A stretch of DNA of 64,000 bases, taken from NCBI RefSeq assembly GCF_005843885.1, contig NZ_CP040443.1, positions 1,612,001-1,676,000 on the forward strand. Direction: 5' to 3'. The translations under genes were made by a program, and so were the position numbers. Source of the DNA: Escherichia sp. E4742. Lineage in GTDB: Bacteria; Pseudomonadota; Gammaproteobacteria; Enterobacterales; Enterobacteriaceae. The notes below the pieces were generated by a model. It was not told the DNA's origin. It was given only the letters and a program-made list of their open reading frames with translations, and made no database searches. Shown one piece after another: positions 20,076 through 31,243 of this stretch; positions within the stretch are counted from its first letter, which is position 1; the number at the start of each line of letters is the position of its first letter.

Positions 20076-20552
20076 ATGAAAACGCCCCTGGTTACCCGGG
20101 AAGGGTATGAAAAACTCAAACAAGAGCTAAATTATCTCTGGCGTGAAGAACGCCCGGAGGTCACAAAAAAGGTGACCTGGGCTGCAAGTCTGGGCGACCG
20201 CAGCGAAAATGCTGACTATCAGTATAATAAAAAGCGCCTGCGTGAAATCGACCGTCGCGTGCGCTATCTCACTAAATGCATGGAAAATCTCAAAATCGTC
20301 GATTATTCCCCACAGCAGGAAGGCAAAGTCTTCTTTGGCGCATGGGTAGAGATTGAAAACGACGATGGCGTGACTCACCGTTTTCGAATTGTCGGCTACG
20401 ATGAAATTTTTGGTCGTAAAGATTACATCTCTATCGATTCCCCGATGGCCCGCGCATTGCTGAAAAAAGAGGTGGGCGATCTGGCGGTGGTGAATACCCC
20501 TGCCGGGGAAGCGAGCTGGTATGTTAATGCTATCGAGTACGTGAAACCGTAA
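20076..20552 (+). CDS. greB: Transcription elongation factor GreB
   Basis: GreB (158 aa) rescues backtracked RNA polymerase by stimulating transcript cleavage. The N-terminal coiled coil carries the tip acidic residues Asp41 and Glu44 in LGDRSENADY, and the C-terminal FKBP-like domain follows from about residue 80. The ATG at 20076 with AAGGG upstream gives the standard length. yhgF follows after 96 bases containing only a stem without a T-run. Confidence 0.97.
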   Translation: MKTPLVTREGYEKLKQELNYLWREERPEVTKKVTWAASLGDRSENADYQYNKKRLREIDRRVRYLTKCMENLKIVDYSPQQEGKVFFGAWVEIENDDGVTHRFRIVGYDEIFGRKDYISIDSPMARALLKKEVGDLAVVNTPAGEASWYVNAIEYVKP

Positions 20553-20648
20553 GGAAGAGTCTTAACCTCCTGCCGATGGCTGGCATTTTTGCCAGCCAGT
20601 CCGTATAACTATCCCCTGATTTTTGATCCGAAAAGATGAACTCAAACC

Positions 20649-22970
20649 ATGATGAATGATTCGTTCTGCCGCATTATTGCGGGTGAAATTCAGGCGCGCC
20701 CGGAACAGGTTGAAGCCGCCGTTCGCCTGCTTGACGAAGGGAATACCGTGCCGTTTATCGCACGTTATCGTAAGGAAATCACCGGCGGTCTGGATGACAC
20801 GCAGCTGCGTAATCTGGAAACGCGTCTGGGATATCTGCGCGAGCTGGAAGAGAGACGTCAGGCTATTCTCAAGTCCATTTCTGAGCAAGGTAAACTCACC
20901 GACGAGCTGGCGAATGCCATCAACGCTACCTTGAGCAAAACCGAACTCGAAGACCTCTACCTGCCTTACAAACCGAAACGTCGTACCCGCGGGCAAATCG
21001 CCATTGAAGCAGGGCTTGAGCCGTTGGCTGACCTGCTGTGGAGCGATCCATCACACACGCCAGAAGTCGCCGCTGCACAATATGTTGATGCCGATAAAGG
21101 CGTGGCAGATACCAAAGCCGCGCTGGACGGCGCGCGTTATATCCTGATGGAACGCTTTGCCGAAGATGCCGCGCTGCTGGCGAAAGTGCGTGATTATCTG
21201 TGGAAGAACGCGCATCTGGTGTCGACCGTAGTGAGCGGTAAAGAAGAGGAAGGGGCAAAATTCCGCGACTATTTCGATCATCACGAACCGCTGTCAACGG
21301 TGCCTTCTCACCGCGCGCTGGCGATGTTCCGTGGTCGTAACGAAGGCATACTCCAGCTTTCGCTGAATGCCGATCCGCAGTTCGATGAGCCGCCAAAAGA
21401 GAGCTATTGCGAGCAAATCATCATGGATCATCTCGGCCTGCGCCTGAACAATGCCCCGGCGGATAGCTGGCGCAAAGGCGTGGTGAGCTGGACCTGGCGC
21501 ATCAAGGTGCTGATGCATCTGGAAACAGAACTGATGGGGACCGTGCGCGAACGTGCGGAAGATGAAGCGATTAATGTCTTTGCCCGTAACCTGCACGATC
21601 TGCTGATGGCGGCCCCTGCCGGACTGCGTGCGACGATGGGCCTCGATCCGGGTCTGCGCACCGGGGTAAAAGTCGCGGTGGTCGACGCAACAGGCAAACT
21701 GGTAGCAACCGATACCATTTATCCGCACACCGGACAGGCCGCAAAGGCGGCGATGACCGTTGCCGCCCTGTGTGAAAAACATAATGTTGAACTGGTAGCG
21801 ATCGGTAACGGTACGGCTTCCCGCGAAACCGAACGTTTCTATCTTGATGTCCAGAAGCAGTTCCCGAAAGTTACCGCGCAGAAAGTGATCGTCAGCGAAG
21901 CAGGCGCATCGGTTTACTCAGCTTCCGAACTGGCAGCGCAGGAGTTCCCGGATCTCGACGTTTCTCTGCGTGGCGCAGTATCTATCGCCCGCCGTTTGCA
22001 GGATCCGCTGGCGGAGCTGGTGAAAATCGATCCGAAATCTATCGGCGTGGGTCAGTATCAGCATGACGTCAGCCAGACGCAACTGGCCCGCAAGCTGGAT
22101 GCAGTAGTAGAAGACTGCGTAAACGCCGTTGGCGTTGATCTGAATACCGCTTCTGTTCCGCTGTTAACTCGCGTAGCGGGCCTGACGCGCATGATGGCGC
22201 AAAACATCGTGGCCTGGCGCGATGAGAACGGCCAGTTCCAGAACCGACAGCAACTGCTGAAAGTCAGCCGTCTGGGGCCGAAAGCCTTCGAGCAGTGTGC
22301 GGGCTTCTTGCGCATTAACCACGGTGATAACCCGCTGGACGCGTCTACCGTTCACCCGGAAGCCTATCCGGTGGTGGAACGCATTCTGGCAGCAACGCAG
22401 CAGGCGCTGAAAGATCTGATGGGTAACAGCAGCGAACTGCGTAACCTGAAAGCGTCTGACTTTACTGATGAGAAATTCGGTGTGCCGACAGTAACTGACA
22501 TCATCAAAGAGCTGGAAAAACCGGGTCGCGATCCGCGTCCGGAATTTAAAACCGCTCAGTTTGCTGATGGCGTCGAGACAATGAACGACCTGCAACCGGG
22601 TATGATCCTCGAAGGCGCGGTGACCAACGTCACCAACTTTGGTGCTTTTGTTGATATCGGCGTACATCAGGACGGACTGGTTCACATCTCTTCTTTGTCG
22701 AACAAGTTTGTGGAGGATCCGCATACCGTGGTGAAAGCGGGCGACATTGTGAAGGTGAAAGTGCTGGAAGTGGATCTTCAGCGTAAACGTATCGCCCTGA
22801 CTATGCGTCTGGACGAGCAGCCTGGCGAAACCAACGCTCGTCGCGGCGGCGGTAACGATCGCCCGCAAAACAACCGCCCGGCAGCCAAACCGCGTGGGCG
22901 TGAAGCGCAGCCTGCCGGTAACAGCGCGATGATGGATGCGCTGGCGGCAGCAATGGGTAAAAAGCGTTAA
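20649..22970 (+). CDS. yhgF: Tex-family RNA-binding protein YhgF
   Basis: This 773-aa protein is the E. coli Tex homologue, a conserved transcription accessory factor. It shows an N-terminal helical region, a YqgF/RNase H-like domain around 325-450 (GLDPGLRTGVKVAVVD), helix-hairpin-helix repeats around 495-565 (GVDLNTASVPLLTRVAGL), and a C-terminal S1 domain at about 648-720 (GMILEGAVTNVTNFGAFVDIG). The basic, low-complexity tail is rich in R, G, N and P. Recent work links Tex to translation fidelity, which I cite as family knowledge only. Confidence 0.96.
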   Translation: MMNDSFCRIIAGEIQARPEQVEAAVRLLDEGNTVPFIARYRKEITGGLDDTQLRNLETRLGYLRELEERRQAILKSISEQGKLTDELANAINATLSKTELEDLYLPYKPKRRTRGQIAIEAGLEPLADLLWSDPSHTPEVAAAQYVDADKGVADTKAALDGARYILMERFAEDAALLAKVRDYLWKNAHLVSTVVSGKEEEGAKFRDYFDHHEPLSTVPSHRALAMFRGRNEGILQLSLNADPQFDEPPKESYCEQIIMDHLGLRLNNAPADSWRKGVVSWTWRIKVLMHLETELMGTVRERAEDEAINVFARNLHDLLMAAPAGLRATMGLDPGLRTGVKVAVVDATGKLVATDTIYPHTGQAAKAAMTVAALCEKHNVELVAIGNGTASRETERFYLDVQKQFPKVTAQKVIVSEAGASVYSASELAAQEFPDLDVSLRGAVSIARRLQDPLAELVKIDPKSIGVGQYQHDVSQTQLARKLDAVVEDCVNAVGVDLNTASVPLLTRVAGLTRMMAQNIVAWRDENGQFQNRQQLLKVSRLGPKAFEQCAGFLRINHGDNPLDASTVHPEAYPVVERILAATQQALKDLMGNSSELRNLKASDFTDEKFGVPTVTDIIKELEKPGRDPRPEFKTAQFADGVETMNDLQPGMILEGAVTNVTNFGAFVDIGVHQDGLVHISSLSNKFVEDPHTVVKAGDIVKVKVLEVDLQRKRIALTMRLDEQPGETNARRGGGNDRPQNNRPAAKPRGREAQPAGNSAMMDALAAAMGKKR

Positions 22971-23008
22971 ACACCCTGATTGGCCTACTGTTCAAATTTT
23001 CACGAAAT

Positions 23009-23046
23009 CGTAGGCCAGATAAGGCGTTCACGCCGCATCTGGCAAC
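23009..23046. repeat. REP element after yhgF
   Basis: GTAGGCCAGATAAGGCG...CGCCGCATCTGGCA is a typical REP palindrome with its small central mismatch and GT end. Confidence 0.8.
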
Positions 23047-23069
23047 GAACGCCTTGCCTGACATAAAAG

Positions 23070-23097
23070 TGCCGGAGATATTCTCCGGCATATTTAT
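23070..23097 (+). terminator. Terminator hairpin after yhgF
   Basis: TGCCGGAGA-TAT-TCTCCGGCA followed by TATTTATT. The U-tract is interrupted, so strength is uncertain. Confidence 0.6.
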
Positions 23098-23223
23098 TCC
23101 ACAGCCAAACTCACAATATATTCCGTTAATATTTATCACCTCATTAACAACTGAAACCTTAATCAAACATTAACCCGCCCTAATAATTCGTCATTCGAAT
23201 TATATTTTGGCTGCGATATAACC

Positions 23224-23237
23224 TTGAGCCACATCAA
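23224..23237 (+). promoter_or_regulatory. FNR-like box upstream of feoABC
   Basis: TTGAG-CCAC-ATCAA matches the FNR consensus TTGAT-N4-ATCAA at nine of ten defined bases. FNR activation of feo under anaerobiosis is established for E. coli. Confidence 0.7.
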
Positions 23238-23297
23238 CATTGAGTCAGATTATTATCTAAACCAACATTCGCACACATTTTAAGTATTGCTGATAGA

Positions 23298-23317
23298 AAC
23301 CATTCTCATTATCATTG
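23298..23317 (+). promoter_or_regulatory. Fur-like box upstream of feoABC
   Basis: On the minus strand AATGATAATGAGAATGG matches the repeated NATWAT pattern of Fur sites. Iron repression of feo by Fur is established knowledge; the exact boundaries are by eye. Confidence 0.7.
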
Positions 23318-23426
23318 TACTGTTGATTATTTAATCTCTCCTTCGTTGGCAAATCATCTGGTCTCATGTCGCTGTCAAACGCCCCATGAGGTAGTTATCC
23401 AGTTAATGAGAAACAAGTAGGCACCT

Positions 23427-23654
23427 ATGCAATACACTCCAGATACTGCGTGGAAAATCACTGGCTTTTCCCGTGAAATCAGCCCGGCATATCGCCAAAA
23501 ACTGCTTTCTCTTGGCATGTTACCTGGCTCCTCTTTTAATGTGGTGCGCGTCGCTCCACTCGGCGATCCCATTCATATCGAAACCCGTCGTGTGAGCCTG
23601 GTATTACGGAAAAAAGATCTGGCCTTATTAGAAGTGGAAGCGGTTTCCTGTTAA
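23427..23654 (+). CDS. feoA: Ferrous iron transport accessory protein FeoA
   Basis: FeoA is a 75-aa SH3-like cytosolic protein needed for FeoB-dependent iron(II) uptake. The family pattern is visible: LLSLGMLPGSSFNVVRVAPLGDPI, then VSLVLRKKDLALLEVE. It is the first gene of feoABC, 16 bases before feoB. Confidence 0.96.
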   Translation: MQYTPDTAWKITGFSREISPAYRQKLLSLGMLPGSSFNVVRVAPLGDPIHIETRRVSLVLRKKDLALLEVEAVSC

Positions 23655-23670
23655 TACGGTGAGAATAACA

Positions 23671-25992
23671 ATGAAAAAATTAACCATTGGCTTAATTGGT
23701 AATCCAAATTCTGGCAAGACAACCTTATTTAACCAGCTCACCGGAGCACGTCAGCGTGTAGGAAACTGGGCTGGCGTTACCGTCGAACGTAAAGAGGGTC
23801 AGTTCTCCACCACCGATCATCAGGTCACGCTGGTGGATCTGCCCGGTACTTATTCTCTGACTACTATTTCATCGCAGACGTCGTTGGACGAGCAAATCGC
23901 CTGCCACTACATTTTGAGTGGCGACGCCGATCTGCTGATTAACGTGGTGGATGCGTCTAACCTTGAGCGTAACCTGTACCTGACGCTACAGCTGCTGGAA
24001 CTCGGCATTCCCTGCATCGTGGCGCTGAACATGCTCGACATTGCCGAGAAACAAAATATTCGCATTGAAATTGATGCGCTGTCGGCGCGTCTTGGCTGCC
24101 CGGTAGTTCCACTGGTTTCCACGCGTGGTCGCGGTATCGAAGCTCTGAAACTGGCAATTGACCGCTACAAAGCCAACGACAATGTAGAACTGGTGCATTA
24201 CGCCCAGCCGCTAATCAATGAAGCCGACTCGCTGGCGAAAGTGATGCCTTCCGACATCCCGCTGAAACAACGTCGCTGGCTGGGCCTGCAAATGCTGGAA
24301 GGCGATATTTACAGCCGCGCCTACGCCGGTGAAGCGTCGCAGCATCTGGATGCAGCCCTTGCCCGTCTGCGTAATGAGATGGACGATCCGGCACTGCATA
24401 TTGCAGATGCGCGTTACCAGTGTATTGCTGCTATCTGCGATGTGGTAAGCAACACCCTGACGGCAGAACCCAGCCGTTTCACCACTGCGGTAGATAAAAT
24501 CGTGCTCAACCGTTTCCTCGGTCTGCCGATTTTCCTCTTTGTGATGTACCTGATGTTCCTGCTGGCTATCAACATCGGCGGGGCGTTACAGCCGCTGTTT
24601 GACGTCGGTTCCGTAGCACTCTTTGTGCATGGTATTCAGTGGATTGGCTACACGCTCCACTTCCCGGACTGGCTGACTATCTTCCTCGCCCAGGGCCTGG
24701 GCGGCGGTATTAACACCGTGCTGCCACTGGTGCCGCAGATCGGCATGATGTACCTGTTCCTCTCCTTCCTCGAGGATTCCGGCTATATGGCGCGTGCGGC
24801 GTTTGTGATGGACCGTCTGATGCAGGCGCTGGGCTTGCCGGGGAAATCCTTTGTGCCGCTGATCGTTGGTTTCGGTTGTAACGTACCGTCGGTAATGGGC
24901 GCGCGAACTCTTGATGCGCCGCGTGAACGCCTGATGACCATTATGATGGCACCGTTTATGTCCTGCGGCGCGCGTCTGGCTATCTTCGCAGTATTTGCGG
25001 CAGCCTTCTTCGGGCAGAACGGCGCGCTGGCGGTCTTCTCGCTGTATATGCTGGGTATCGTGATGGCGGTGCTGACTGGCCTGATGCTCAAGTACACCAT
25101 CATGCGCGGTGAAGCGACGCCGTTTGTCATGGAGCTGCCGGTCTACCACGTACCACACGTTAAGAGTCTGATTATCCAGACCTGGCAGCGTTTGAAAGGC
25201 TTTGTCCTGCGCGCCGGTAAAGTGATTATCATCGTCAGCATTTTCCTGAGCGCCTTCAACAGCTTCTCGCTGAGTGGGAAAATCGTCGATAACATCAACG
25301 ACTCGGCGCTGGCCTCTGTCAGCCGGGTGATCACTCCAGTCTTCAAGCCGATTGGCGTACATGAAGATAACTGGCAGGCAACGGTTGGCCTGTTTACTGG
25401 CGCAATGGCGAAAGAAGTGGTGGTCGGTACGCTCAACACCCTCTACACCGCAGAAAATATTCAGGATGAAGAGTTCAATCCGGCAGAATTTAACCTCGGT
25501 GAAGAGCTGTTCAGCGCGGTAGATGAAACCTGGCAGAGCCTGAAAGACACCTTCAGCCTTAGCGTACTGATGAACCCCATTGAAGCAAGCAAAGGCGACG
25601 GCGAAATGGGTACCGGGGCGATGGGCGTGATGGATCAAAAATTTGGTAGTGCAGCTGCCGCCTACAGCTACCTGATTTTCGTCCTGCTGTATGTACCATG
25701 TATCTCGGTGATGGGAGCCATCGCCCGTGAATCAAGCCGTGGCTGGATGGGCTTCTCCATCCTGTGGGGGCTGAATATCGCTTACTCGCTGGCAACATTG
25801 TTCTATCAGGTTGCCAGCTACAGCCAGCACCCAACTTACAGCCTGGTGTGCATTCTGGCGGTTATCCTGTTTAACATCGTGGTTATCGGTTTGCTGCGCC
25901 GCGCGCGTAGCCGGGTGGATATCGAACTGCTGGCAACGCGCAAATCGGTAAGCAGTTGCTGTGCAGCCAGCACCACTGGCGATTGCCACTAA
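23671..25992 (+). CDS. feoB: Ferrous iron permease FeoB, GTPase-coupled
   Basis: FeoB (773 aa) is the inner-membrane iron(II) transporter. The N-terminal G domain has G1 GNPNSGKTT at residues 10-18, G3 DLPGTYSL near 54-61 and G4 NMLD near 120. A helical GDI-like part follows, then two Gate segments with about ten membrane helices from residue 275 on. These include conserved cysteines in GFGCNVPSVMGAR, APFMSCGARL and YVPCISVMGAIARE. The C-terminal tail ends with a Cys pair (SSCCAAS). The start chosen, ATG 23671, gives the K-12 length. Confidence 0.98.
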   Translation: MKKLTIGLIGNPNSGKTTLFNQLTGARQRVGNWAGVTVERKEGQFSTTDHQVTLVDLPGTYSLTTISSQTSLDEQIACHYILSGDADLLINVVDASNLERNLYLTLQLLELGIPCIVALNMLDIAEKQNIRIEIDALSARLGCPVVPLVSTRGRGIEALKLAIDRYKANDNVELVHYAQPLINEADSLAKVMPSDIPLKQRRWLGLQMLEGDIYSRAYAGEASQHLDAALARLRNEMDDPALHIADARYQCIAAICDVVSNTLTAEPSRFTTAVDKIVLNRFLGLPIFLFVMYLMFLLAINIGGALQPLFDVGSVALFVHGIQWIGYTLHFPDWLTIFLAQGLGGGINTVLPLVPQIGMMYLFLSFLEDSGYMARAAFVMDRLMQALGLPGKSFVPLIVGFGCNVPSVMGARTLDAPRERLMTIMMAPFMSCGARLAIFAVFAAAFFGQNGALAVFSLYMLGIVMAVLTGLMLKYTIMRGEATPFVMELPVYHVPHVKSLIIQTWQRLKGFVLRAGKVIIIVSIFLSAFNSFSLSGKIVDNINDSALASVSRVITPVFKPIGVHEDNWQATVGLFTGAMAKEVVVGTLNTLYTAENIQDEEFNPAEFNLGEELFSAVDETWQSLKDTFSLSVLMNPIEASKGDGEMGTGAMGVMDQKFGSAAAAYSYLIFVLLYVPCISVMGAIARESSRGWMGFSILWGLNIAYSLATLFYQVASYSQHPTYSLVCILAVILFNIVVIGLLRRARSRVDIELLATRKSVSSCCAASTTGDCH

Positions 25993-26002
25993 GGATACAG
26001 CA

Positions 26003-26239
26003 ATGGCTTCGCTCATTCAGGTGCGTGATTTGCTGGCGTTACGGGGCCGTATGGAAGCGGCCCAGATAAGCCAGACATTGAACACTCCACAGCCAATGAT
26101 TAACGCCATGCTGCAACAACTGGAAAGTATGGGCAAAGCAGTTCGGATTCAGGAAGAACCCGACGGCTGCCTCTCCGGCAGTTGTAAAAGCTGCCCGGAA
26201 GGAAAAACCTGTCTGCGCGAGTGGTGGGCGCTGCGTTAA
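26003..26239 (+). CDS. feoC: Fe-S-containing winged-helix protein FeoC
   Basis: FeoC (78 aa) has an N-terminal winged helix and a cysteine loop C56-x4-C61-x2-C64-x5-C70 that can bind an Fe-S cluster. In related bacteria it protects or modulates FeoB. The start MASLIQ lies 10 bases after feoB. An intrinsic terminator follows, closing the operon. Confidence 0.95.
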   Translation: MASLIQVRDLLALRGRMEAAQISQTLNTPQPMINAMLQQLESMGKAVRIQEEPDGCLSGSCKSCPEGKTCLREWWALR

Positions 26240-26261
26240 CCTTGTTCCATCGCCTGTTTTG

Positions 26262-26297
26262 AAAAGCCCGGTATGCGTTTGCTACCGGGCTTTTTTT
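26262..26297 (+). terminator. Intrinsic terminator of feoABC
   Basis: AAAAGCCCGGTA / TACCGGGCTTTT stem (26262-26273 and 26283-26294) with a seven-base T-run. Confidence 0.93.
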
Positions 26298-26442
26298 GCG
26301 TGCGGCTTTCCATAAACATGCAACTCTTGCAGCACGGCGTAAGTTCCTCTGAAAGTGTCTCGCAGGGATGAAAACTGGCTAATGCACAGGTGTGGAGTGG
26401 CGCGTAGAGTCGCGGCATTCAAACAACAGGTGAAGGAACGCC

Positions 26443-27321
26443 ATGAGCAAAAAGCAGAGTTCCACCCCACACGATGCACTGTTCAAACTCTTTTTACGCC
26501 AACCGGACACGGCACGCGATTTTCTTGCGTTCCATTTACCGGCCCCCATTCACGTGCTCTGTGATATGAAAACCCTCAAGCTGGAGTCGAGCAGTTTTAT
26601 TGATGACGATCTGCGTGAAAGCTACTCCGACGTGCTGTGGTCGGTGAAAACCGAGCAAGGACCAGGATACATCTATTGCCTGATTGAACATCAAAGTACC
26701 TCAAACAAACTGATCGCATTTCGTATGATGCGCTACGCCATTGCCGCAATGCAAAACCACCTTGATGCCGGATACAAAACGTTGCCGATGGTGGTGCCGT
26801 TGTTGTTTTACCATGGTATTGAAAGCCCCTATCCCTATTCGCTTTGTTGGCTGGATTGTTTCGCCGATCCCAACCTGGCCAGGCAGCTTTACGCCTCTGC
26901 ATTTCCGCTGATTGATGTCACCGTCATGCCTGATGATGAAATCATGCAGCACCGACGCATGGCGCTGCTGGAGTTAATTCAAAAACATATTCGTCAACGC
27001 GACCTGATGGGGCTGGTAGAGCAAATGGCCTGCTTATTAAGTAGTGGATACGCTAATGACAGACAAATCAAAGGGCTGTTTAATTACATACTACAAACCG
27101 GCGATGCGGTACGTTTTAACGATTTTATCGACGGTGTGGCCGAACGTTCACCGAAACACAAGGAGAGTTTAATGACTATTGCGGAACGATTGCGGCAGGA
27201 AGGGGAACAATCCAAAGCCCTGCATATAGCCAAAATAATGCTTGAATCCGGAGTCCCGCTTGCAGACATCATGCGCTTTACCGGGCTGTCAGAAGAAGAG
27301 TTGGCGGCGGCGAGTCAGTAA
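26443..27321 (+). CDS. rpnA: Recombination-promoting nuclease RpnA (YhgA), PD-(D/E)XK family
   Basis: RpnA (292 aa) belongs to the Rpn/transposase_31 nucleases, which cut DNA and raise RecA-independent recombination. The catalytic set is visible as Asp63 in YSDVLW and Glu82-x-Gln84 in CLIEHQS. GTGAAGGAACGCC precedes the ATG. It is flanked by the feo terminator and convergent bioH, with no inverted repeats of an insertion sequence, so it is a resident gene and not an active IS. A second start inside the gene is listed separately. Confidence 0.95.
   Translation: MSKKQSSTPHDALFKLFLRQPDTARDFLAFHLPAPIHVLCDMKTLKLESSSFIDDDLRESYSDVLWSVKTEQGPGYIYCLIEHQSTSNKLIAFRMMRYAIAAMQNHLDAGYKTLPMVVPLLFYHGIESPYPYSLCWLDCFADPNLARQLYASAFPLIDVTVMPDDEIMQHRRMALLELIQKHIRQRDLMGLVEQMACLLSSGYANDRQIKGLFNYILQTGDAVRFNDFIDGVAERSPKHKESLMTIAERLRQEGEQSKALHIAKIMLESGVPLADIMRFTGLSEEELAAASQ
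27172..27321 (+). CDS. Probable internal small protein RpnA-S (C-terminal 49 aa of RpnA)
   Basis: Inside rpnA, AAGGAGAG stands at optimal distance before ATG 27172, in frame, giving MTIAERLRQEG... to the rpnA stop (49 aa). This is a stronger ribosome site than that of rpnA itself. Family work reports that rpn genes carry internal genes for a small C-terminal protein that blocks the long nuclease. Here the start is seen in sequence and its use is inference. Confidence 0.65.
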   Translation: MTIAERLRQEGEQSKALHIAKIMLESGVPLADIMRFTGLSEEELAAASQ

Positions 27322-27349
27322 AGTTCTGTCTCGCCATTTCAAAAGCCAC

Positions 27350-28138
<789 letters not shown>

Positions 28139-28139
28139 T

Positions 28140-28841
<702 letters not shown>

Positions 28842-28899
28842 AGCCTCGATGATGGGCGTATTATAACCAACTAAAATAGTCAACTATTAGGCCATTACT

Positions 28900-29475
28900 A
28901 TGATCCGTATTTCCGATGCTGCACAAGCGCACTTTGCCAAACTGCTGGCAAACCAGGAAGAAGGGACACAAATCCGCGTATTTGTGATTAACCCTGGCAC
29001 GCCTAACGCTGAATGTGGCGTTTCTTATTGTCCGCCGGACGCTGTGGAAGCCACCGACACCGCCCTGAAATTTGACCTGCTGACTGCGTATGTTGATGAG
29101 TTGAGCGCGCCATACCTGGAAGATGCTGAGATCGACTTTGTTACCGACCAGTTGGGTTCCCAGTTAACGCTGAAAGCCCCGAACGCCAAAATGCGTAAAG
29201 TGGCTGACGATGCGCCGCTGATGGAGCGTGTGGAGTATATGCTGCAATCGCAGATCAACCCGCAACTTGCCGGTCACGGTGGTCGCGTTTCGCTGATGGA
29301 AATCACCGAAGACGGTTACGCCATTCTGCAATTCGGCGGCGGCTGTAACGGTTGTTCTATGGTCGATGTGACGCTGAAAGAAGGGATCGAGAAGCAGCTG
29401 CTGAACGAATTCCCGGAGCTGAAAGGTGTACGCGATCTCACCGAACACCAGCGCGGCGAGCACTCTTACTACTAA
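28900..29475 (+). CDS. nfuA: Fe-S cluster carrier protein NfuA
   Basis: NfuA (191 aa) carries 4Fe-4S clusters to target enzymes, mainly under stress. The N-terminal half is a degenerate A-type carrier domain and the C-terminal half an Nfu domain with CxxC in [11 protein letters not shown] (Cys149 and Cys152 in K-12 numbering). It matches E. coli NfuA throughout. Confidence 0.97.
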
Positions 29476-29825
<350 letters not shown>

Positions 29826-31142
29826 ATGCCATTAGTCATTGTTGCTATCGGTGTAATCTTGTTATTACTCCTGATGATCCGCTTCAAAATGAACGGTTTC
29901 ATTGCTCTCGTCCTGGTGGCGCTTGCTGTTGGATTAATGCAAGGTATGCCACTGGATAAAGTTATTGGCTCTATCAAAGCCGGTGTCGGCGGTACGCTCG
30001 GCAGCCTTGCCCTGATCATGGGTTTTGGCGCGATGCTGGGCAAAATGCTGGCAGACTGCGGTGGTGCACAACGTATCGCCACCACGCTGATTGCCAAATT
30101 TGGTAAAAAGCACATCCAGTGGGCAGTGGTACTGACCGGTTTCACCGTTGGTTTTGCCCTGTTCTATGAAGTGGGTTTCGTACTGATGCTGCCTCTGGTG
30201 TTCACTATCGCTGCAGCGGCGAATATTCCACTGTTGTACGTTGGTGTACCGATGGCTGCTGCGCTGTCTGTTACTCACGGTTTCCTGCCGCCGCATCCGG
30301 GTCCGACCGCGATTGCCACCATCTTCCAGGCCGATATGGGTAAAACCCTGCTGTACGGCACCATTCTGGCAATCCCGACCGTGATTCTTGCTGGTCCGGT
30401 TTACGCTCGCGTGCTGAAAGGTATCGATAAGCCAATTCCGGAAGGTCTGTACAGCGCGAAAACCTTCAGCGAAGAAGAGATGCCGAGCTTTGGCGTCAGC
30501 GTCTGGACTTCTCTGGTGCCAGTTGTGCTGATGGCGATGCGTGCGATTGCCGAAATGATCCTGCCGAAAGGTCACGCTTTCCTGCCGGTGGCGGAGTTCC
30601 TCGGTGACCCGGTAATGGCAACGCTGATAGCTGTGCTGATTGCGATGTTCACTTTTGGTCTGAACCGTGGCCGTTCAATGGATCAGATTAACGACACGCT
30701 GGTTTCTTCCATCAAAATCATTGCGATGATGCTGTTGATCATCGGCGGTGGCGGTGCGTTCAAGCAGGTGCTGGTAGACAGCGGCGTGGACAAATACATT
30801 GCTTCCATGATGCACGAAACCAACATTTCTCCGCTGCTGATGGCCTGGTCGATTGCTGCCGTACTGCGTATCGCGCTGGGTTCCGCAACCGTTGCGGCAA
30901 TCACTGCGGGTGGTATCGCTGCGCCGCTGATTGCAACGACAGGCGTTAGCCCGGAGCTGATGGTTATTGCGGTTGGTTCCGGTAGTGTGATTTTCTCTCA
31001 CGTGAACGATCCGGGCTTCTGGCTGTTCAAAGAGTACTTTAACCTGACTATCGGCGAGACCATCAAATCCTGGTCGATGTTGGAAACCATTATCTCAGTG
31101 TGTGGTCTGGTAGGCTGCCTGCTGCTGAATATGGTGATTTGA
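29826..31142 (+). CDS. gntT: High-affinity gluconate transporter GntT
   Basis: GntT (438 aa) is a GntP-family gluconate:H+ symporter with about a dozen membrane segments. Family landmarks are visible: GGTLGSLALIMGFGAMLGK, FYEVGFVLMLPL, HGFLPPHPGPTAIA, GSATVAAITAGGIAAPL and VNDPGFWLFKEY. It is isolated between its own operator region and a REP pair. Confidence 0.97.
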   Translation: MPLVIVAIGVILLLLLMIRFKMNGFIALVLVALAVGLMQGMPLDKVIGSIKAGVGGTLGSLALIMGFGAMLGKMLADCGGAQRIATTLIAKFGKKHIQWAVVLTGFTVGFALFYEVGFVLMLPLVFTIAAAANIPLLYVGVPMAAALSVTHGFLPPHPGPTAIATIFQADMGKTLLYGTILAIPTVILAGPVYARVLKGIDKPIPEGLYSAKTFSEEEMPSFGVSVWTSLVPVVLMAMRAIAEMILPKGHAFLPVAEFLGDPVMATLIAVLIAMFTFGLNRGRSMDQINDTLVSSIKIIAMMLLIIGGGGAFKQVLVDSGVDKYIASMMHETNISPLLMAWSIAAVLRIALGSATVAAITAGGIAAPLIATTGVSPELMVIAVGSGSVIFSHVNDPGFWLFKEYFNLTIGETIKSWSMLETIISVCGLVGCLLLNMVI

Positions 31143-31150
31143 TAATACTG

Positions 31151-31234
31151 ATGGCCGGATGCGGCGTGAATGCCTTATCCGGCTGCTCTAATTAGTAGGC
31201 CGGATAAGACGCGTCAAGCGTCGCATCCGGCATC
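31151..31234. repeat. BIME (two REP units) between gntT and malQ
   Basis: ATGGCCGGATGCGGCGTGAATGCC...GGC (31151-31183) and GTAGGCCGGATAAGACGCG...GCATCCGGCAT (31197-31232) are opposed REP units between convergent genes. Confidence 0.85.
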
Positions 31235-31243
31235 AACCGCACT

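Larger units (their letters stand above)
22971..23426. promoter_or_regulatory. yhgF-feoA intergenic region (455 bases)
   Basis: It contains a REP unit, a terminator hairpin for yhgF, an FNR-like box, a Fur-like box and an AT-rich stretch that should hold the feo promoter. The sites are listed separately. No gene is visible. Confidence 0.8.

Noticed and set aside
20578..20599. Stem TGGCTGGC / GCCAGCCA between greB and yhgF as a terminator
   Set aside because: The T bases are in the loop and no T-run follows, so it is not an intrinsic terminator; it may still be a weak structural element.
24586..25638. 350-codon open frame on the minus strand opposite feoB
   Set aside because: It is a shadow of the feoB coding frame, with biased His/Arg/Gln composition, no ribosome site and no domain.
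26443..27321. rpnA as part of a mobile insertion sequence
   Set aside because: The family is called transposase-like, but there are no terminal inverted repeats or target duplications and the gene is at its usual chromosomal place.
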